Shown here piece by piece: positions 17,655 through 27,615 of a stretch of DNA of 64,000 bases (its first letter is position 1; each line of letters begins with the position of its first letter). Source of the stretch: Nocardioides sp. zg-1308 (GTDB taxonomy: Bacteria > Actinomycetota > Actinomycetes > Propionibacteriales > Nocardioidaceae). The stretch covers positions 124,001-188,000 of the forward strand of contig NZ_JABJQY010000001.1 in NCBI RefSeq assembly GCF_013155375.1, read 5' to 3'. A model generated the notes under the pieces. The model was not told where the DNA came from. It did no database searches and worked only from the letters and a program-made list of their open reading frames with translations. Made by a program: the position numbers and the translations under genes.

Positions 17655-17700
17655 ACGGGTCCCAACACCGCCGTTGACCTGCGTGTTCCCCGGGTCACTA

Positions 17701-17826
17701 GGCCTTGAGTCTCTCAGCGACTCAACCCCTAGGAACCGGGACCTGAAGCTTGAGTCTCTGAGCGACTCAACCCGTAGGGACCGCGTCCTGCGGCTTGAGT
17801 CTCTCAGCGACTCAACCCGTAGGGAG
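17701..17826. repeat. Three tandem 45-bp units of the dispersed palindrome
   Basis: TTGAGTC...GACTCAA palindromes begin at 17705, 17750 and 17795, exactly 45 bp apart; loops are TCTCAGC, TCTGAGC and TCTCAGC. Between them lies CCC(C/G)TAGG(A/G)ACCG. The array fills the gap between the NCS1 permease and the DsbA-like gene, and the permease stop codon (17812-17814) lies in the third copy. The hairpins could end transcription or protect mRNA 3' ends, but there is no T-run. Confidence 0.92.
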
Positions 17827-19332
17827 CCGGACTGAGGCCTCCTGGCGGCGCACCGTCGAGCGACGCGCGACGTAGGTGACGACGAAGCCGAGGACCAGCG
17901 CGAGCAGGACGCCGAGGTTGGCGTAGGCCCACGGACCCTCCCAGTAGGGGCCGGCGGCGTCGTCGACGTACGTCCCGAGGCCCAGAGGCTCGAGGAGGAA
18001 GCCCTGCCAGTTGTTCCAGGCGGCGTCGGCGGCGAAGTTGTTGACCACGAGGCCCCAGCCGAGGACCGAGGCGCCGACCATCGTGCCGACGGACACCCAG
18101 TCGAAGGACCCGTAGCGACCACGGGCGTCGAAGAGGGCGTCCTCGTCGTAGTCGCGCTTGCGGAGCGCGATGTCGGCGATCATGATGCCGGCCCACGCAG
18201 CGAGCGGTACGCCGAGCGTGATGAGGAAGCTCTGGAACGGGCCGAGGAAGTCCTCGGCGAAGAAGACGACCCAGATGGTGCCCAGGGTCAGCAGCACCCC
18301 GTCGACGAAGGCCGCGGCGGGCCGCGGGATCCGCACGCCCAGCGAGAGCAGGGTCAGGCCCGAGGAGTAGATGCCGAGCACGGCACCGCTGACGAGGGCG
18401 AGGATCGCGGCGACGAGGAACGGCACGAGGAACCACGTCGGGAGCAGCGTGCCGAGGGTGCCGATCGGGTCGGCGGAGATGCCGAGCGACAGCTCGCCCG
18501 ACGAGCCCGCGAGCAGCAGGCCGAACACCACGAGCAGCACCGGCGCGATCGCGCCGCCGAAGGTGTTCCACGCGACGATCGAGGAGCCCTTGGCGTCGCG
18601 GTGCTGGTAGCGCGACCAGTCGGCCGCGATGTTGATCCAGCCGAGGCCGAAGCCAGTCATCACCATGACGAGCGCACCGACCATCTGCTGCGCGCTGCCG
18701 TCGGGGATCTCCTGCACCGCCGCCCAGTCGATCTCGTCGAGGGTGAGCAGGACGTAGACGATCGTGGCGAGCCCGGTGATCCACGTGAGGACCGACTGCA
18801 TCCGCATGATGACGTGGTAGCCGGCGACGCTCGCGCTCACGATCAGGGCCGCCACGACGACCGTGGCGGCGATCTTGGTGCCCGTGCCGGAGGCCCAGCC
18901 GAGCTGGTCGAAGATCGTCGCGGTCGCCAGCACGGCGAGGATCGCGAGGAAGGTCTCCCACCCGATCGAGACCAGCCACGAGACGACGCCCGGGACCTTC
19001 TGGCCGTTGACGCCGAAGGCCGCGCGGCTGAGGACCATCGTCGGCGCCGACCCGCGCTTGCCGGCGATCGCGATGATCCCGCACAGCGCGAAGGACACGA
19101 TGACGCCGACGACCGTCACGACGAGCGCCTGGCGGAACGAGATGGCGAAGCCCAGCACGAACGAGCCGTAGCTGATGCCGAAGACCGAGACGTTGGCCGC
19201 GAACCACGGCCAGAACAGGTCGCGGGGGCGGGCGGTGCGCTCGGACTCCTCGATGATCTCGATGCCCGTGGTCTCGACGCCGAGGCGGCGCGTCTGCTCG
19301 ACCCCGGGGCCGGTGGTGGCGGTGTGGCTCAT
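17812..19332 (-). CDS. NCS1-family nucleobase/cytosine-type permease
   Basis: A 506-residue secondary transporter with about twelve hydrophobic segments. The N-terminus (RPRDLFWPWFAANVSVFG), GISYGSFVLGF and the substrate-site stretch WINIAADWSRYQHR are typical of NCS1 permeases for purines, pyrimidines and related compounds. Which one is carried cannot be told. Start ATG 19332 (MSHTATTGPG). It stands alone, with the efe gene cluster upstream on the same strand. The last codons lie in the 45-bp repeat array. Confidence 0.88.
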   Translation of the reverse strand: MSHTATTGPGVEQTRRLGVETTGIEIIEESERTARPRDLFWPWFAANVSVFGISYGSFVLGFAISFRQALVVTVVGVIVSFALCGIIAIAGKRGSAPTMVLSRAAFGVNGQKVPGVVSWLVSIGWETFLAILAVLATATIFDQLGWASGTGTKIAATVVVAALIVSASVAGYHVIMRMQSVLTWITGLATIVYVLLTLDEIDWAAVQEIPDGSAQQMVGALVMVMTGFGLGWINIAADWSRYQHRDAKGSSIVAWNTFGGAIAPVLLVVFGLLLAGSSGELSLGISADPIGTLGTLLPTWFLVPFLVAAILALVSGAVLGIYSSGLTLLSLGVRIPRPAAAFVDGVLLTLGTIWVVFFAEDFLGPFQSFLITLGVPLAAWAGIMIADIALRKRDYDEDALFDARGRYGSFDWVSVGTMVGASVLGWGLVVNNFAADAAWNNWQGFLLEPLGLGTYVDDAAGPYWEGPWAYANLGVLLALVLGFVVTYVARRSTVRRQEASVRLPTG

Positions 19333-19387
19333 GACCGAATCGTCGCGCACCATCGTCCGCTGGTCGAGGAAGGGGTCCCCCGAGCGC

Positions 19388-19726
19388 TCAACCGAGGTGC
19401 TCGAGCAGGCCCGGGTCGAGGTCGGCGCCGGTCACCTCGAAGTGGTCGACGTGGGCGTCCTTCTCGGCGAGGAGGTCGTCGTCGCCGGGGTAGAACACCG
19501 CCACCTCCGGCTCGTCGCCGGCGAAGCGGCGTACGTCCTCCATCGAGCGCCACAGCGACAGCGCGACCACCTCGACGAGGCCGTCCGGGCGGTCGCGGCG
19601 CAGGACCAGGGCACCGAGGTTGCCCGGCGTCCCGCGGTACTCCCGCACGCCGGTCTCGTCCTGGTGGCGCAGGTAGTCCTCGGCGTCCTCCGGCCGGACG
19701 GCCCCGCGCCAGCGTCTCAGGATCAC
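19388..19726 (-). CDS. Small antibiotic-biosynthesis-monooxygenase-like protein in the efe cluster
   Basis: A 112-residue ferredoxin-like alpha/beta protein. MILRRWRGAV, LGALVLRRD and VVALSLWRSMEDVRRFAG give the pattern of the ABM superfamily, which includes heme-degrading IsdG/HmoB proteins. A Trp in the expected strand is present, but the catalytic His/Asn pair is not clear. It begins 10 nt after efeB, so it belongs to the iron-regulated operon; a role in heme or porphyrin handling next to EfeB is inference. Confidence 0.65.
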   Translation of the reverse strand: MILRRWRGAVRPEDAEDYLRHQDETGVREYRGTPGNLGALVLRRDRPDGLVEVVALSLWRSMEDVRRFAGDEPEVAVFYPGDDDLLAEKDAHVDHFEVTGADLDPGLLEHLG

Positions 19727-19736
19727 GGCGCTCGCC

Positions 19737-21029
19737 TCACGTGAAGAGCGCCTGCCCGACGTGCTCCCCCGGGCCCGCTCCCGGCGGGACGGCGAACAGC
19801 GCGGAGCCGGTGAACTTGAGGTACTCCACGAGCGCGTCGGACGTCGACATCGCCAGCTGCACGGGGACGAAGTGCGTGGCGGGGTCGCGGACGTAGGCGA
19901 GGAAGAACAGGCCGGCGTCGAGGCCGCCCAGCGCGTTGGAGCCGTCGACGAAGTTGTAGCCGCGCCGCAGCATCCGGGCGCCGCCGTGCTGGCCGGGGTG
20001 CACCACGCGCACGTGCGCGTCCACCGGGATGACCGGCTGGTCGTTGCTGCCCGGCATCTCGAAGTCGGGTTCGGTCATCTCCTCGCCGCCCGACAGCGGC
20101 GCCCCGGTGCCCTTGGTGCGGCCGATGAAGGCCTCCTGGTCGCCGAGCGGCTGGCGGTCCCACACCTCGATGGTCATGTTGACCCGCCGCGCGACGAGGT
20201 AGGACCCGCCGGCGAGCCAGCCGGCCCCGGCGTCGTCGCCGACGCCGACCCAGACGTGCTCCTCGAGCGCCGCCGCCTCCTCGGCCTTCACGTTGGCCGT
20301 GCCGTCCTTGAAGCCGAAGAGGTTGCGCGGCGTCGACTGGGAGGTCGATGTCGTCGAGGTGCGACCGAAGCCGAGCTGCGACCACCGCACGGACACGGTG
20401 CCGAAGCCGATCCGCGCCAGGTTGCGCACGGCGTGCACGGCGACCTGCGGGTCGTCAGCGCACGCCTGGATGCACAGGTCGCCACCGGACCGGGCCGGGT
20501 CGAGGACGTCTCCGGGGAAGTGCGGCAGCTCGCGCAGCGCCGCCGGCTGCCGGTCGGCGAGGCCGAACCGGTCCTTGCCGTCGGCGTCGCGGAAGAGCGA
20601 GGGCCCGAACCCGAACGTGATCGTCAGCCCGCTCGCCGGCAGGTCGAGCGCCTCTCCCGTGTCGTCGGGAGGCAGGCGTACGTCGCCGCCGACCGCGCCG
20701 GTGCCCGCGGGCTCGCCGGCGGTCATCTGCTCGGCCGCGAGCGTCCACTGCTCCAGCAGCGCGACCAGCGCGTCACGGTCGTCGGTCACCACGTCGAAGG
20801 CCGCGAAGTGCAGCCGGTCCTGCGCCGGTGTGGTGATGCCGGCCTGGTGCGCGCCGCGGAAGGCGTACGTCCCGGGGCGCCCGGCCGAGGCCGTCGCGGC
20901 GGCGTCGTCCTCGCCGGCGTGCGCCGAGCCGCGCCCGGCGGCGAAGGCCCCGGCGACGCCCGCGACCGCGACTCCCCCGCCCAGCAGGCCGCGCCTGCTG
21001 AGCCGGGAGGAGGTCGGCTGCTCGGTCAG
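19737..21029 (-). CDS. efeB: Deferrochelatase/Dyp-type peroxidase EfeB, likely CTG start
   Basis: A ~430-residue heme peroxidase exported by the Tat system. From a CTG at 21029 the product reads LTEQPTSSRLSRRGLLGGG, a Tat signal (RR at ~11-12), then the Dyp fold with distal Asp in GFKDGTAN, the heme His in DAHVRVVHP and MLRRGYNF. In this frame there is no ATG, GTG or TTG before the signal peptide; a GTG at 20792 would delete it and ~79 residues. CTG overlaps the efeO stop as CTGA, which mirrors the ATGA coupling used elsewhere here. EfeB works with EfeU and EfeO in iron uptake. Confidence 0.9.
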   Translation of the reverse strand: MTEQPTSSRLSRRGLLGGGVAVAGVAGAFAAGRGSAHAGEDDAAATASAGRPGTYAFRGAHQAGITTPAQDRLHFAAFDVVTDDRDALVALLEQWTLAAEQMTAGEPAGTGAVGGDVRLPPDDTGEALDLPASGLTITFGFGPSLFRDADGKDRFGLADRQPAALRELPHFPGDVLDPARSGGDLCIQACADDPQVAVHAVRNLARIGFGTVSVRWSQLGFGRTSTTSTSQSTPRNLFGFKDGTANVKAEEAAALEEHVWVGVGDDAGAGWLAGGSYLVARRVNMTIEVWDRQPLGDQEAFIGRTKGTGAPLSGGEEMTEPDFEMPGSNDQPVIPVDAHVRVVHPGQHGGARMLRRGYNFVDGSNALGGLDAGLFFLAYVRDPATHFVPVQLAMSTSDALVEYLKFTGSALFAVPPGAGPGEHVGQALFT

Positions 21030-22243
21030 GACAGCACCGCCGCGGTGAGGCGGGACAGGGGCTCGGAGAGCGCGTTGACGGCGTCGGAGAGCGCCTTGAC
21101 CTGCTCCGGCGTCAGCTGGTCGTAGGTGACGAAGCCGTCACCCTCCCGCTGCTCGTCGAGCAGGGCCTGGAGCTCGTCGAAGCGGGTGGTGAGCTGCTCG
21201 GCGAGCTCGGGGTCCTTCGGCTCGACGATCGGCTGCACGCCCTCCCAGGCGACCTTCGCGCCGTCGACGTTGGCCTGGAAGTCCCACAGGTCGGTCCGCG
21301 ACCAGTACTCCTCCTCGCCGGTCACCTTGCCGGTGGCCACCTCCTCGAGCAGGCCCCGCGAGCCGTTGGCGATCGCGTCGACGGTGTAGGTCAGCTCCTG
21401 CACGCGCGAGTCGAGCTCCTCGGTGTTGGCGAGCAGGTCGTCGGCGTACGTCGCCCGCTCGGCGTCGGTCAGCGGGGTGTAGTCCTCGGCACGCTGGGGC
21501 CAGAGGTCCTTCTCGATCAGGTGCCAGCCGCTCCACTCCTGGCCGGGCTCGAGGTCCGCCTCACGGGCGTCCATGAGCGGGTCGAGGTCACCGAACGACT
21601 CCGCGACGGTCTCGATGCGCTCCCAGTGGGTGCGCGCGACGGGGTAGAGCGCGCGGGCCTCGTCGTCCTCGCCGCCCGTGTAGAGGTCGACGAACTCCCG
21701 GGTCTTCTCGAGCAGCTGGGCGGACTGGTCCTCGACGTAGGAGGCGTAGTTGGCCTCGGCCTGGTCGACGAGCTGCTGCTCGTCGGCGTTGACCGTCACC
21801 TCCTCGTCGGACTCGGTCACGGTGAACTCGCCACGGATGCCCTCGCCCGTCATGCCCGGCTTGCAGGCGGTGACGTACGTCCCCGCGGGCGCGTTGACGG
21901 TCAGCGCGCGGGTGATGCTGGGGCCGACGTTCTCGACCTCCGCGACGATGCGCAGGCCGTCGTCGCCGAGCAGGTAGAACTCGGTGACCTGGTCGCCGGC
22001 GTTGGTGACGTCGAAGGTCAGGGTGCCGGCCGGGGCCTCGGTCGCCGAGAGCGTGCAGGCGTCGGCCGACGACTCGACGGTGAGGGCGCGCGGGTCGGCG
22101 CCGTCACCGGACGGCTCCGTCGGCGCGGTGCTCTCGGTGCCGCAGGCGGCGAGCGCGGCGACCAGCGCGGTGGCACCGACGACGGCGCGGGCCGACGTAC
22201 GGGCCGGCGTACGGAGGGCGGCGCGGGAGGTGGGGCGGCTCAT
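21026..22243 (-). CDS. efeO: EfeO, iron-binding lipoprotein (cupredoxin plus M75 domain)
   Basis: A 405-residue secreted lipoprotein. Signal peptide with lipobox ALAAC (Cys about 34). A cupredoxin-like domain (~50-145, FDVTNAGDQVTEFYLL) precedes an M75 peptidase-like helical domain (~160-400) with the metal motif HLIEKDLW (HxxE). EfeO is thought to bind ferrous or ferric iron and hand it to EfeU. It sits between efeU and efeB. The ATG follows GAAGGAAC. Overlaps efeB by 4 nt. Confidence 0.95.
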   Translation of the reverse strand: MSRPTSRAALRTPARTSARAVVGATALVAALAACGTESTAPTEPSGDGADPRALTVESSADACTLSATEAPAGTLTFDVTNAGDQVTEFYLLGDDGLRIVAEVENVGPSITRALTVNAPAGTYVTACKPGMTGEGIRGEFTVTESDEEVTVNADEQQLVDQAEANYASYVEDQSAQLLEKTREFVDLYTGGEDDEARALYPVARTHWERIETVAESFGDLDPLMDAREADLEPGQEWSGWHLIEKDLWPQRAEDYTPLTDAERATYADDLLANTEELDSRVQELTYTVDAIANGSRGLLEEVATGKVTGEEEYWSRTDLWDFQANVDGAKVAWEGVQPIVEPKDPELAEQLTTRFDELQALLDEQREGDGFVTYDQLTPEQVKALSDAVNALSEPLSRLTAAVLS

Positions 22244-22261
22244 GCGGGGGTTCCTTCGGGA

Positions 22262-22303
22262 AGGGTCAGGACGAGAGGGTCAGGACGAGAGGGTCAGGAC
22301 GCG
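22262..22303. repeat. Three tandem copies of a 14-bp unit
   Basis: The unit AGGGTCAGGACGAG occurs three times (the last diverging at two bases) between efeO and efeU. The efeU stop codon (22294-22296) falls in the third copy. Probably a replication-slippage expansion. Confidence 0.8.
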
Positions 22304-23163
22304 ACCGGCTCGGCGGCCGGGCGAGGGGTCGAGGACTGGCGTCTGCGGATGCGGGACAGGAAGAGCGGGAGGACCACCGCGACGTAGGCGAGCCAGACCA
22401 GGCCCTCCACCCACGTCGTGGCGGGCGAGAAGTTGAAGAAGCCCTTGAGCAGCGTCGCGAGGAACGAGCCGGGCGGGAGGACGTTGCTGACGTCGAACAT
22501 CACCGCGTCGAGGCCGGGCAGCACGCCGGCCTCCTGCAGGTCGTGCATGCCGTAGGACAGGACGCCGGCCGCGACGAAGATCAGCAGCACGCCGGTCCAG
22601 GTGAAGAAGCGGGTCAGGTTGATCCTCACCGCCCCGCGGTAGACCAGGTGGCCGAGCACGACCGCGGTCGCGATGCCGAGGACGGCGGCGAGCAGCGGCG
22701 TGGAGGTCACGGGCGCGGCCTCGGGCAGGTCCCGCCCGGTCGCGGTGCGGGTCGCGGTCCACAGGATGAGCGCGGTCTCGAGGCCCTCGCGACCGACGGC
22801 CAGGAACGCGACCACCACCAGCGACCACCGGGAGTCGGCCGCCGCGTCGACGCGCCCGCGCAGGTCGCCGGCGATGCTGCGGGCGGCGCCGGCCATCCAG
22901 AAGATCATCCACGTCACGAAGGCGGCCGCGACGATCGACAGCACGCCGCCGATCAGCTCCTGGGTGCGGAACGTGAGCTGGCGGCTCTGGAGCCCGAGCC
23001 CGAGGGTCACCGCCACGCTCATGAGCACGGCGATGCCGACGCCGGCCCACACCCGCGGCAGCAGGTGACGCCGGTCGGTCTTGACCAGGTAGGCGACCAG
23101 GATGCTCACGACGAGGGCCGCTTCCAGCCCTTCGCGCAGCCCGATCAGGTAGTTCGCCAGCAC
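22294..23163 (-). CDS. efeU: EfeU, iron permease (FTR1/OFeT family)
   Basis: A 289-residue membrane protein with seven hydrophobic segments and the two iron-binding REGLE motifs of the FTR1 family: GLREGLEAALV near the N-terminus and VGREGLETALI about residue 140. It imports iron across the cytoplasmic membrane as first gene of efeUOB. Start GTG 23163 gives the usual VLANYLIGLREG; the open frame to 23196 reads through the promoter. An iron-box (23182-23200) lies directly upstream. Confidence 0.94.
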   Translation of the reverse strand: MLANYLIGLREGLEAALVVSILVAYLVKTDRRHLLPRVWAGVGIAVLMSVAVTLGLGLQSRQLTFRTQELIGGVLSIVAAAFVTWMIFWMAGAARSIAGDLRGRVDAAADSRWSLVVVAFLAVGREGLETALILWTATRTATGRDLPEAAPVTSTPLLAAVLGIATAVVLGHLVYRGAVRINLTRFFTWTGVLLIFVAAGVLSYGMHDLQEAGVLPGLDAVMFDVSNVLPPGSFLATLLKGFFNFSPATTWVEGLVWLAYVAVVLPLFLSRIRRRQSSTPRPAAEPVAS

Positions 23164-23171
23164 AGCCGTGC

Positions 23172-23200
23172 AGACTACACCCAAGGTTAGGCACACCTAA
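23172..23200 (-). promoter_or_regulatory. DtxR/IdeR-type iron box and -10 element of efeUOB
   Basis: Minus-strand TTAGGTGTGCCTAACCTTG (23182-23200) agrees with the DtxR/IdeR consensus TTAGGTTAGSCTAACCTAA at 14 of 19 positions and is an inverted repeat. A TAGTCT hexamer (23172-23177) lies 8 nt before the efeU GTG, so the box overlaps the -35 region. Iron-loaded IdeR should repress the operon. Confidence 0.8.
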
Positions 23201-23254
23201 TCCCGAGCGACGGCGAGACGGCCGGGCGCGGATCAGGCGCGGGTCAGGCGCGAA

Positions 23255-24058
23255 TCAGGCGCGGACCAGGACCTCGCCGTGCAGCACCGAGAACCAGCCG
23301 TCCGGGTGGGCGGCCCACGAGCGCCAGGCGTCGGCGATCCCCGCCAGCTCCTCGGCGCTCGCCCGGCCCTCCTCCACCAGCTGGCGGGCGAGCATGGTGG
23401 AGGTGATGCGGTCGGCCCACAGTCCGCCCCACCACGCGCGGTCCTGCGGGTCGGCGTAGCACCAGGTCGAGGACCCGGCCACCACGTCGGTGGCACCGGC
23501 GGCGTGCGCCCAGGCCAGCAGCATCCGGCCGGCGTCCGGCTCGCCGCCGTTGGCGCGGGCCGCGGCGTCGTAGAGCTCGAGCCAGCGGTCGAGCCCCGGC
23601 GCCGCCGGGTGCCACGAGAAGTGGCCGTAGTCGCTGTCCCGCGCGGCGACCAGGCCGCCCGGGCGGGTCGCCGCGAGCATCTGGCGCAGCGCCGCGACCG
23701 GGTCGGCGACGTGCTGGAGCACCTGGTGCGCGTGGACGACGTCGAAGCCGCCGGCGGCGGGCCCCCGGAGCGCCTCCAGCGCGTGCACGTCCCCCACGAC
23801 CACGGTCGCGTTGGTGACACCCTGCCGCTCGAGCTCGGCGCGGGTCAGGTCGGCGGCCTCGTCGGTGACCTCGAGCGCCACCACCTCCCCCACCAGCCGG
23901 GCCAGGTCCGCGGTGATGGTGCCGGGACCCGACCCGACGTCGAGCAGGCGCTGCCCGGCGTGGAGGTGGGGCAGGAGGTACGCCGCCGAGTTGGCCGCCG
24001 TGCGCCACCGGTGGGAGCGCAGGACGGCCTCGGCGTGCCCGTGGGTGTAGGTGCTCAT
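23255..24058 (-). CDS. Class I SAM-dependent methyltransferase (UbiE-like)
   Basis: A 267-residue soluble methyltransferase. SAM motif I is LLDVGSGPGTITADLA, motif II ends in ALEVTDEA, and FDVVHAHQVLQHV and MLAATRPGGLVAARD follow, as in UbiE/methyltransferase-11 proteins. The C-terminal ~100 residues include many tryptophans (STWCYADPQDRAWWGG) and may form a substrate lid. Substrate unknown. Start ATG 24058 (MSTYTHGH). It lies between the efe operon and ilvC, 20 nt downstream of ilvC on the same strand. Confidence 0.83.
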   Translation of the reverse strand: MSTYTHGHAEAVLRSHRWRTAANSAAYLLPHLHAGQRLLDVGSGPGTITADLARLVGEVVALEVTDEAADLTRAELERQGVTNATVVVGDVHALEALRGPAAGGFDVVHAHQVLQHVADPVAALRQMLAATRPGGLVAARDSDYGHFSWHPAAPGLDRWLELYDAAARANGGEPDAGRMLLAWAHAAGATDVVAGSSTWCYADPQDRAWWGGLWADRITSTMLARQLVEEGRASAEELAGIADAWRSWAAHPDGWFSVLHGEVLVRA

Positions 24059-24078
24059 GCCAGCGCTCCGACGCGCGA

Positions 24079-25209
<1,131 letters not shown>

Positions 25210-25755
25210 TCAGGTGGCGAGGGCGGACGGCGGCGCCGGGACGGCGACGGGGCGGTGCGAGCGCTCGCTGATCGAGCGCGAGCCGCGGCCGATCGCGACC
25301 ATGCCGGACTGGACGAGCTCGCGGATGCCGAAGGGCTCGAGCACGCGGAGCAGGTCGGCGAGCTTGTCGGCGTTGCCGACCGCCTGGACGGTGACCGCGT
25401 CGGGGGCGACGTCGACCACCTTGGCGCGGAACAGCTGGACGGCGTCGAGCACCGCGCCCCGGGTCGTGGCGTCGGCGCGGACCTTGACCAGCAGCAGCTC
25501 GCGGTTGACCGACCCGCCTCCGTCGAGCTCGACGATCTTGATCACCTCGACCAGCTTGTTGAGCTGCTTGGTGACCTGCTCGAGCGGCGACTCCTCCACG
25601 TTGACCACGATGGTCATCCGGGAGACCTCGGGGTGCTCGGTCGGCCCGACGGCGAGGCTGTCGATGTTGAAGCCGCGCCGCGAGAACAGGCCGGCGATGC
25701 GCGCGAGGACGCCCGGCTTGTTCTCCACCAGGACGGACAGGGTGTGCTTGCTCAT
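25210..25755 (-). CDS. ilvN: Acetolactate synthase, small (regulatory) subunit
   Basis: A 181-residue regulatory subunit. An ACT domain (~4-75, LSVLVENKPGVLARIAGLF) binds valine for feedback control; the C-terminal domain (~80-160, RELLLVKVRA) activates the catalytic subunit. Its ATG shares one base with the ilvB stop (TGATG), so the two are translationally coupled. The C-terminus has a short extra tail (SHRPVAVPAPPSALAT). Confidence 0.96.
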   Translation of the reverse strand: MSKHTLSVLVENKPGVLARIAGLFSRRGFNIDSLAVGPTEHPEVSRMTIVVNVEESPLEQVTKQLNKLVEVIKIVELDGGGSVNRELLLVKVRADATTRGAVLDAVQLFRAKVVDVAPDAVTVQAVGNADKLADLLRVLEPFGIRELVQSGMVAIGRGSRSISERSHRPVAVPAPPSALAT

Positions 25756-27527
25756 CAGGCTCGGACCTCCCAGTCGTCCTCGACCTCGTCGAACTGCGGG
25801 GCGAGGTCGCGCGCGTACTTGATCTCGTCGTTGCTCGTGCCGGCGGCGACCATCGGCCACACCATGGCGTCGCGGTGGACGCGGAAGTCCACGACCACCG
25901 GCCGGTCGTCGATGGCCATCGCCTTCTCGATCGTGGCGTCGACCTCCCCGGGGGACTCGCAGGCCAGGCCGACGCAGCCGTAGGCCTCGGCGAGCTTGAC
26001 GAAGTCGGGGATCCGCTTCGAGTGCAGGTCGGTGTTGGAGTAGCGCTCGTTGTAGAACAGCGTCTGCCACTGCCGGACCATGCCGAGCGACTCGTTGTTG
26101 ATGATCGCGACCTTGATCGGGATGTCGTTGATCGCGCAGGTCGCCAGCTCCTGGTTGGTCATCTGGAAGCACCCGTCGCCGTCGATGGCCCACACGGTGG
26201 TGTCGGGCATCCCGACCTTGGCGCCCATCGCCGCGGGCACCGAGTAGCCCATCGTGCCGAGGCCGCCCGAGTTCAGCCAGGTGTGCGGCTTCTCGTAGCC
26301 GATGAACTGCGCGGCCCACATCTGGTGCTGGCCGACCCCCGAGGTGAAGATCGTGTCGGGCCCGGCGATCGCCCCCAGCCGCTCGATGACGTACTGCGGG
26401 GCGAGGCCGGTGTCGGGGGCGTCGTAGCCGAGCGGGTAGCGCTTCTTGATCCCGGCCAGGAAGGCGACCCACGCCTCGTAGTCGCCGTCGGCGCCCTCGG
26501 CGCGCAGGAGCGCCACCATCTGGGCGATGACCTCCTTGCAGTCGCCGACGATGGGCACGTCGGCGTGGCGGTTCTTGCCGATCTCCGCCGGGTCGATGTC
26601 GGCGTGGATGACCTGCGCCTGCGGGGCGAACGAGTCGAGGTTGCCGGTGACCCGGTCGTCGAAGCGGGCGCCGAGGCTGATGATGAGGTCGCTCTTCTGC
26701 AGGCCCGCGACGGCGGCCACGGTGCCGTGCATGCCCGGCATGCCGAGGTGCTGCGGGTGGCTGTCGGGGAAGGCTCCGCGCGCCATCAGGGTGGTGACGA
26801 CGGGGATGCCGGTCAGCGCGGCGAGCTGGGCCAGCTCGCGCGAGGCGCCGGCGCGGATCACGCCGCCGCCGACGTAGAGCACCGGCCGGCGCGCGTCCTT
26901 GACGAGGCGCACGGCCTCCTTGATCTGCTTGGCGTGCGGGGTCGTCACCGGGCGGTAGCCGGGCAGGTGCAGCTCGCTCGGCCAGGCGAACGTCGTCTGC
27001 GCCTGGAGGGCGGACTTGGCGATGTCGACCAGCACCGGGCCGGGCCGGCCCGTCGAGGCGAGGTGGAAGGCCTCGGCGATCGTGCGCGGGATGTCGGCGG
27101 GGTCGGTGACGAGGAAGTTGTGCTTGGTGATCGGCATCGTGATGCCGCGGATGTCGGCCTCCTGGAAGGCGTCGGTGCCGATCATCGAGGCGCCGACCTG
27201 ACCGGTGACGGCGACCATCGGCACGGAGTCCATGTGCGCGTCGGCCAGCGGGGTGACCAGGTTGGTGGCGCCGGGGCCGGACGTCGCCATGCACACGCCG
27301 ACGCGGCCGGTGGCCGCGGCGTAGCCCTGGGCGGCGTGGCCGGCGCCCTGCTCGTGGCGTACGAGGACGTGCCGGATCCGCGTGGAGTCCATCAGCGGGT
27401 CGTAGGCCGGGAGGATCGCGCCGCCCGGGATGCCGAAGATGTCGGTGACGCCGGCCGCCTCCAGGGAGGTGACGAGGCTCTGGGCCCCGGAGACCGACCC
27501 GGTGGCCTGTCCGTCCTGCTCCGTCAT
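25755..27527 (-). CDS. ilvB: Acetolactate synthase, large (catalytic) subunit
   Basis: A 590-residue ThDP/FAD enzyme that condenses pyruvate with pyruvate or 2-oxobutyrate, the first common step of branched-chain amino-acid synthesis. Seen: [17 protein letters not shown], catalytic Glu in [14 protein letters not shown], and the ThDP/Mg motif [12 protein letters not shown]...[11 protein letters not shown]. Start ATG 27527 ([10 protein letters not shown]) behind GGAAAGAAGA; the upstream open frame crosses the terminator and is leader. Controlled by the attenuator at 27551-27657. Confidence 0.97.
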   Translation of the reverse strand: MTEQDGQATGSVSGAQSLVTSLEAAGVTDIFGIPGGAILPAYDPLMDSTRIRHVLVRHEQGAGHAAQGYAAATGRVGVCMATSGPGATNLVTPLADAHMDSVPMVAVTGQVGASMIGTDAFQEADIRGITMPITKHNFLVTDPADIPRTIAEAFHLASTGRPGPVLVDIAKSALQAQTTFAWPSELHLPGYRPVTTPHAKQIKEAVRLVKDARRPVLYVGGGVIRAGASRELAQLAALTGIPVVTTLMARGAFPDSHPQHLGMPGMHGTVAAVAGLQKSDLIISLGARFDDRVTGNLDSFAPQAQVIHADIDPAEIGKNRHADVPIVGDCKEVIAQMVALLRAEGADGDYEAWVAFLAGIKKRYPLGYDAPDTGLAPQYVIERLGAIAGPDTIFTSGVGQHQMWAAQFIGYEKPHTWLNSGGLGTMGYSVPAAMGAKVGMPDTTVWAIDGDGCFQMTNQELATCAINDIPIKVAIINNESLGMVRQWQTLFYNERYSNTDLHSKRIPDFVKLAEAYGCVGLACESPGEVDATIEKAMAIDDRPVVVDFRVHRDAMVWPMVAAGTSNDEIKYARDLAPQFDEVEDDWEVRA

Positions 27528-27550
27528 GGTTCTTCTTTCCTCGTCAGCCC

Positions 27551-27587
27551 AACAAAAAACCCCTCGGCCCGGTGGGCGACGAGGGGT
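27551..27587 (-). terminator. Intrinsic terminator of the ilvB attenuator
   Basis: On the minus strand ACCCCTCG (27580-27587) pairs with CGAGGGGT (27559-27566); an inner GCCC/GGGC stem closes the loop. A run of six T follows (27554-27559). This is the clearest intrinsic terminator in the window, lying between the leader peptide and ilvB. Confidence 0.9.
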
Positions 27588-27615
27588 GACGCGTGTGCGG
27601 TGGGGTCTGGTGACC

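Noticed and set aside
17701..17826. Possible CRISPR array
   Set aside because: The three 45-bp units are repeats throughout with no distinct spacers, and the core also occurs singly elsewhere, even in genes. No cas genes.
16950..18122. DsbA-like protein with a ~150-residue N-terminal extension
   Set aside because: The extension reads through the palindromic array (ESLRDS repeats) and into the permease gene antisense; the GTG at 17654 gives a standard DsbA/FrnE start.
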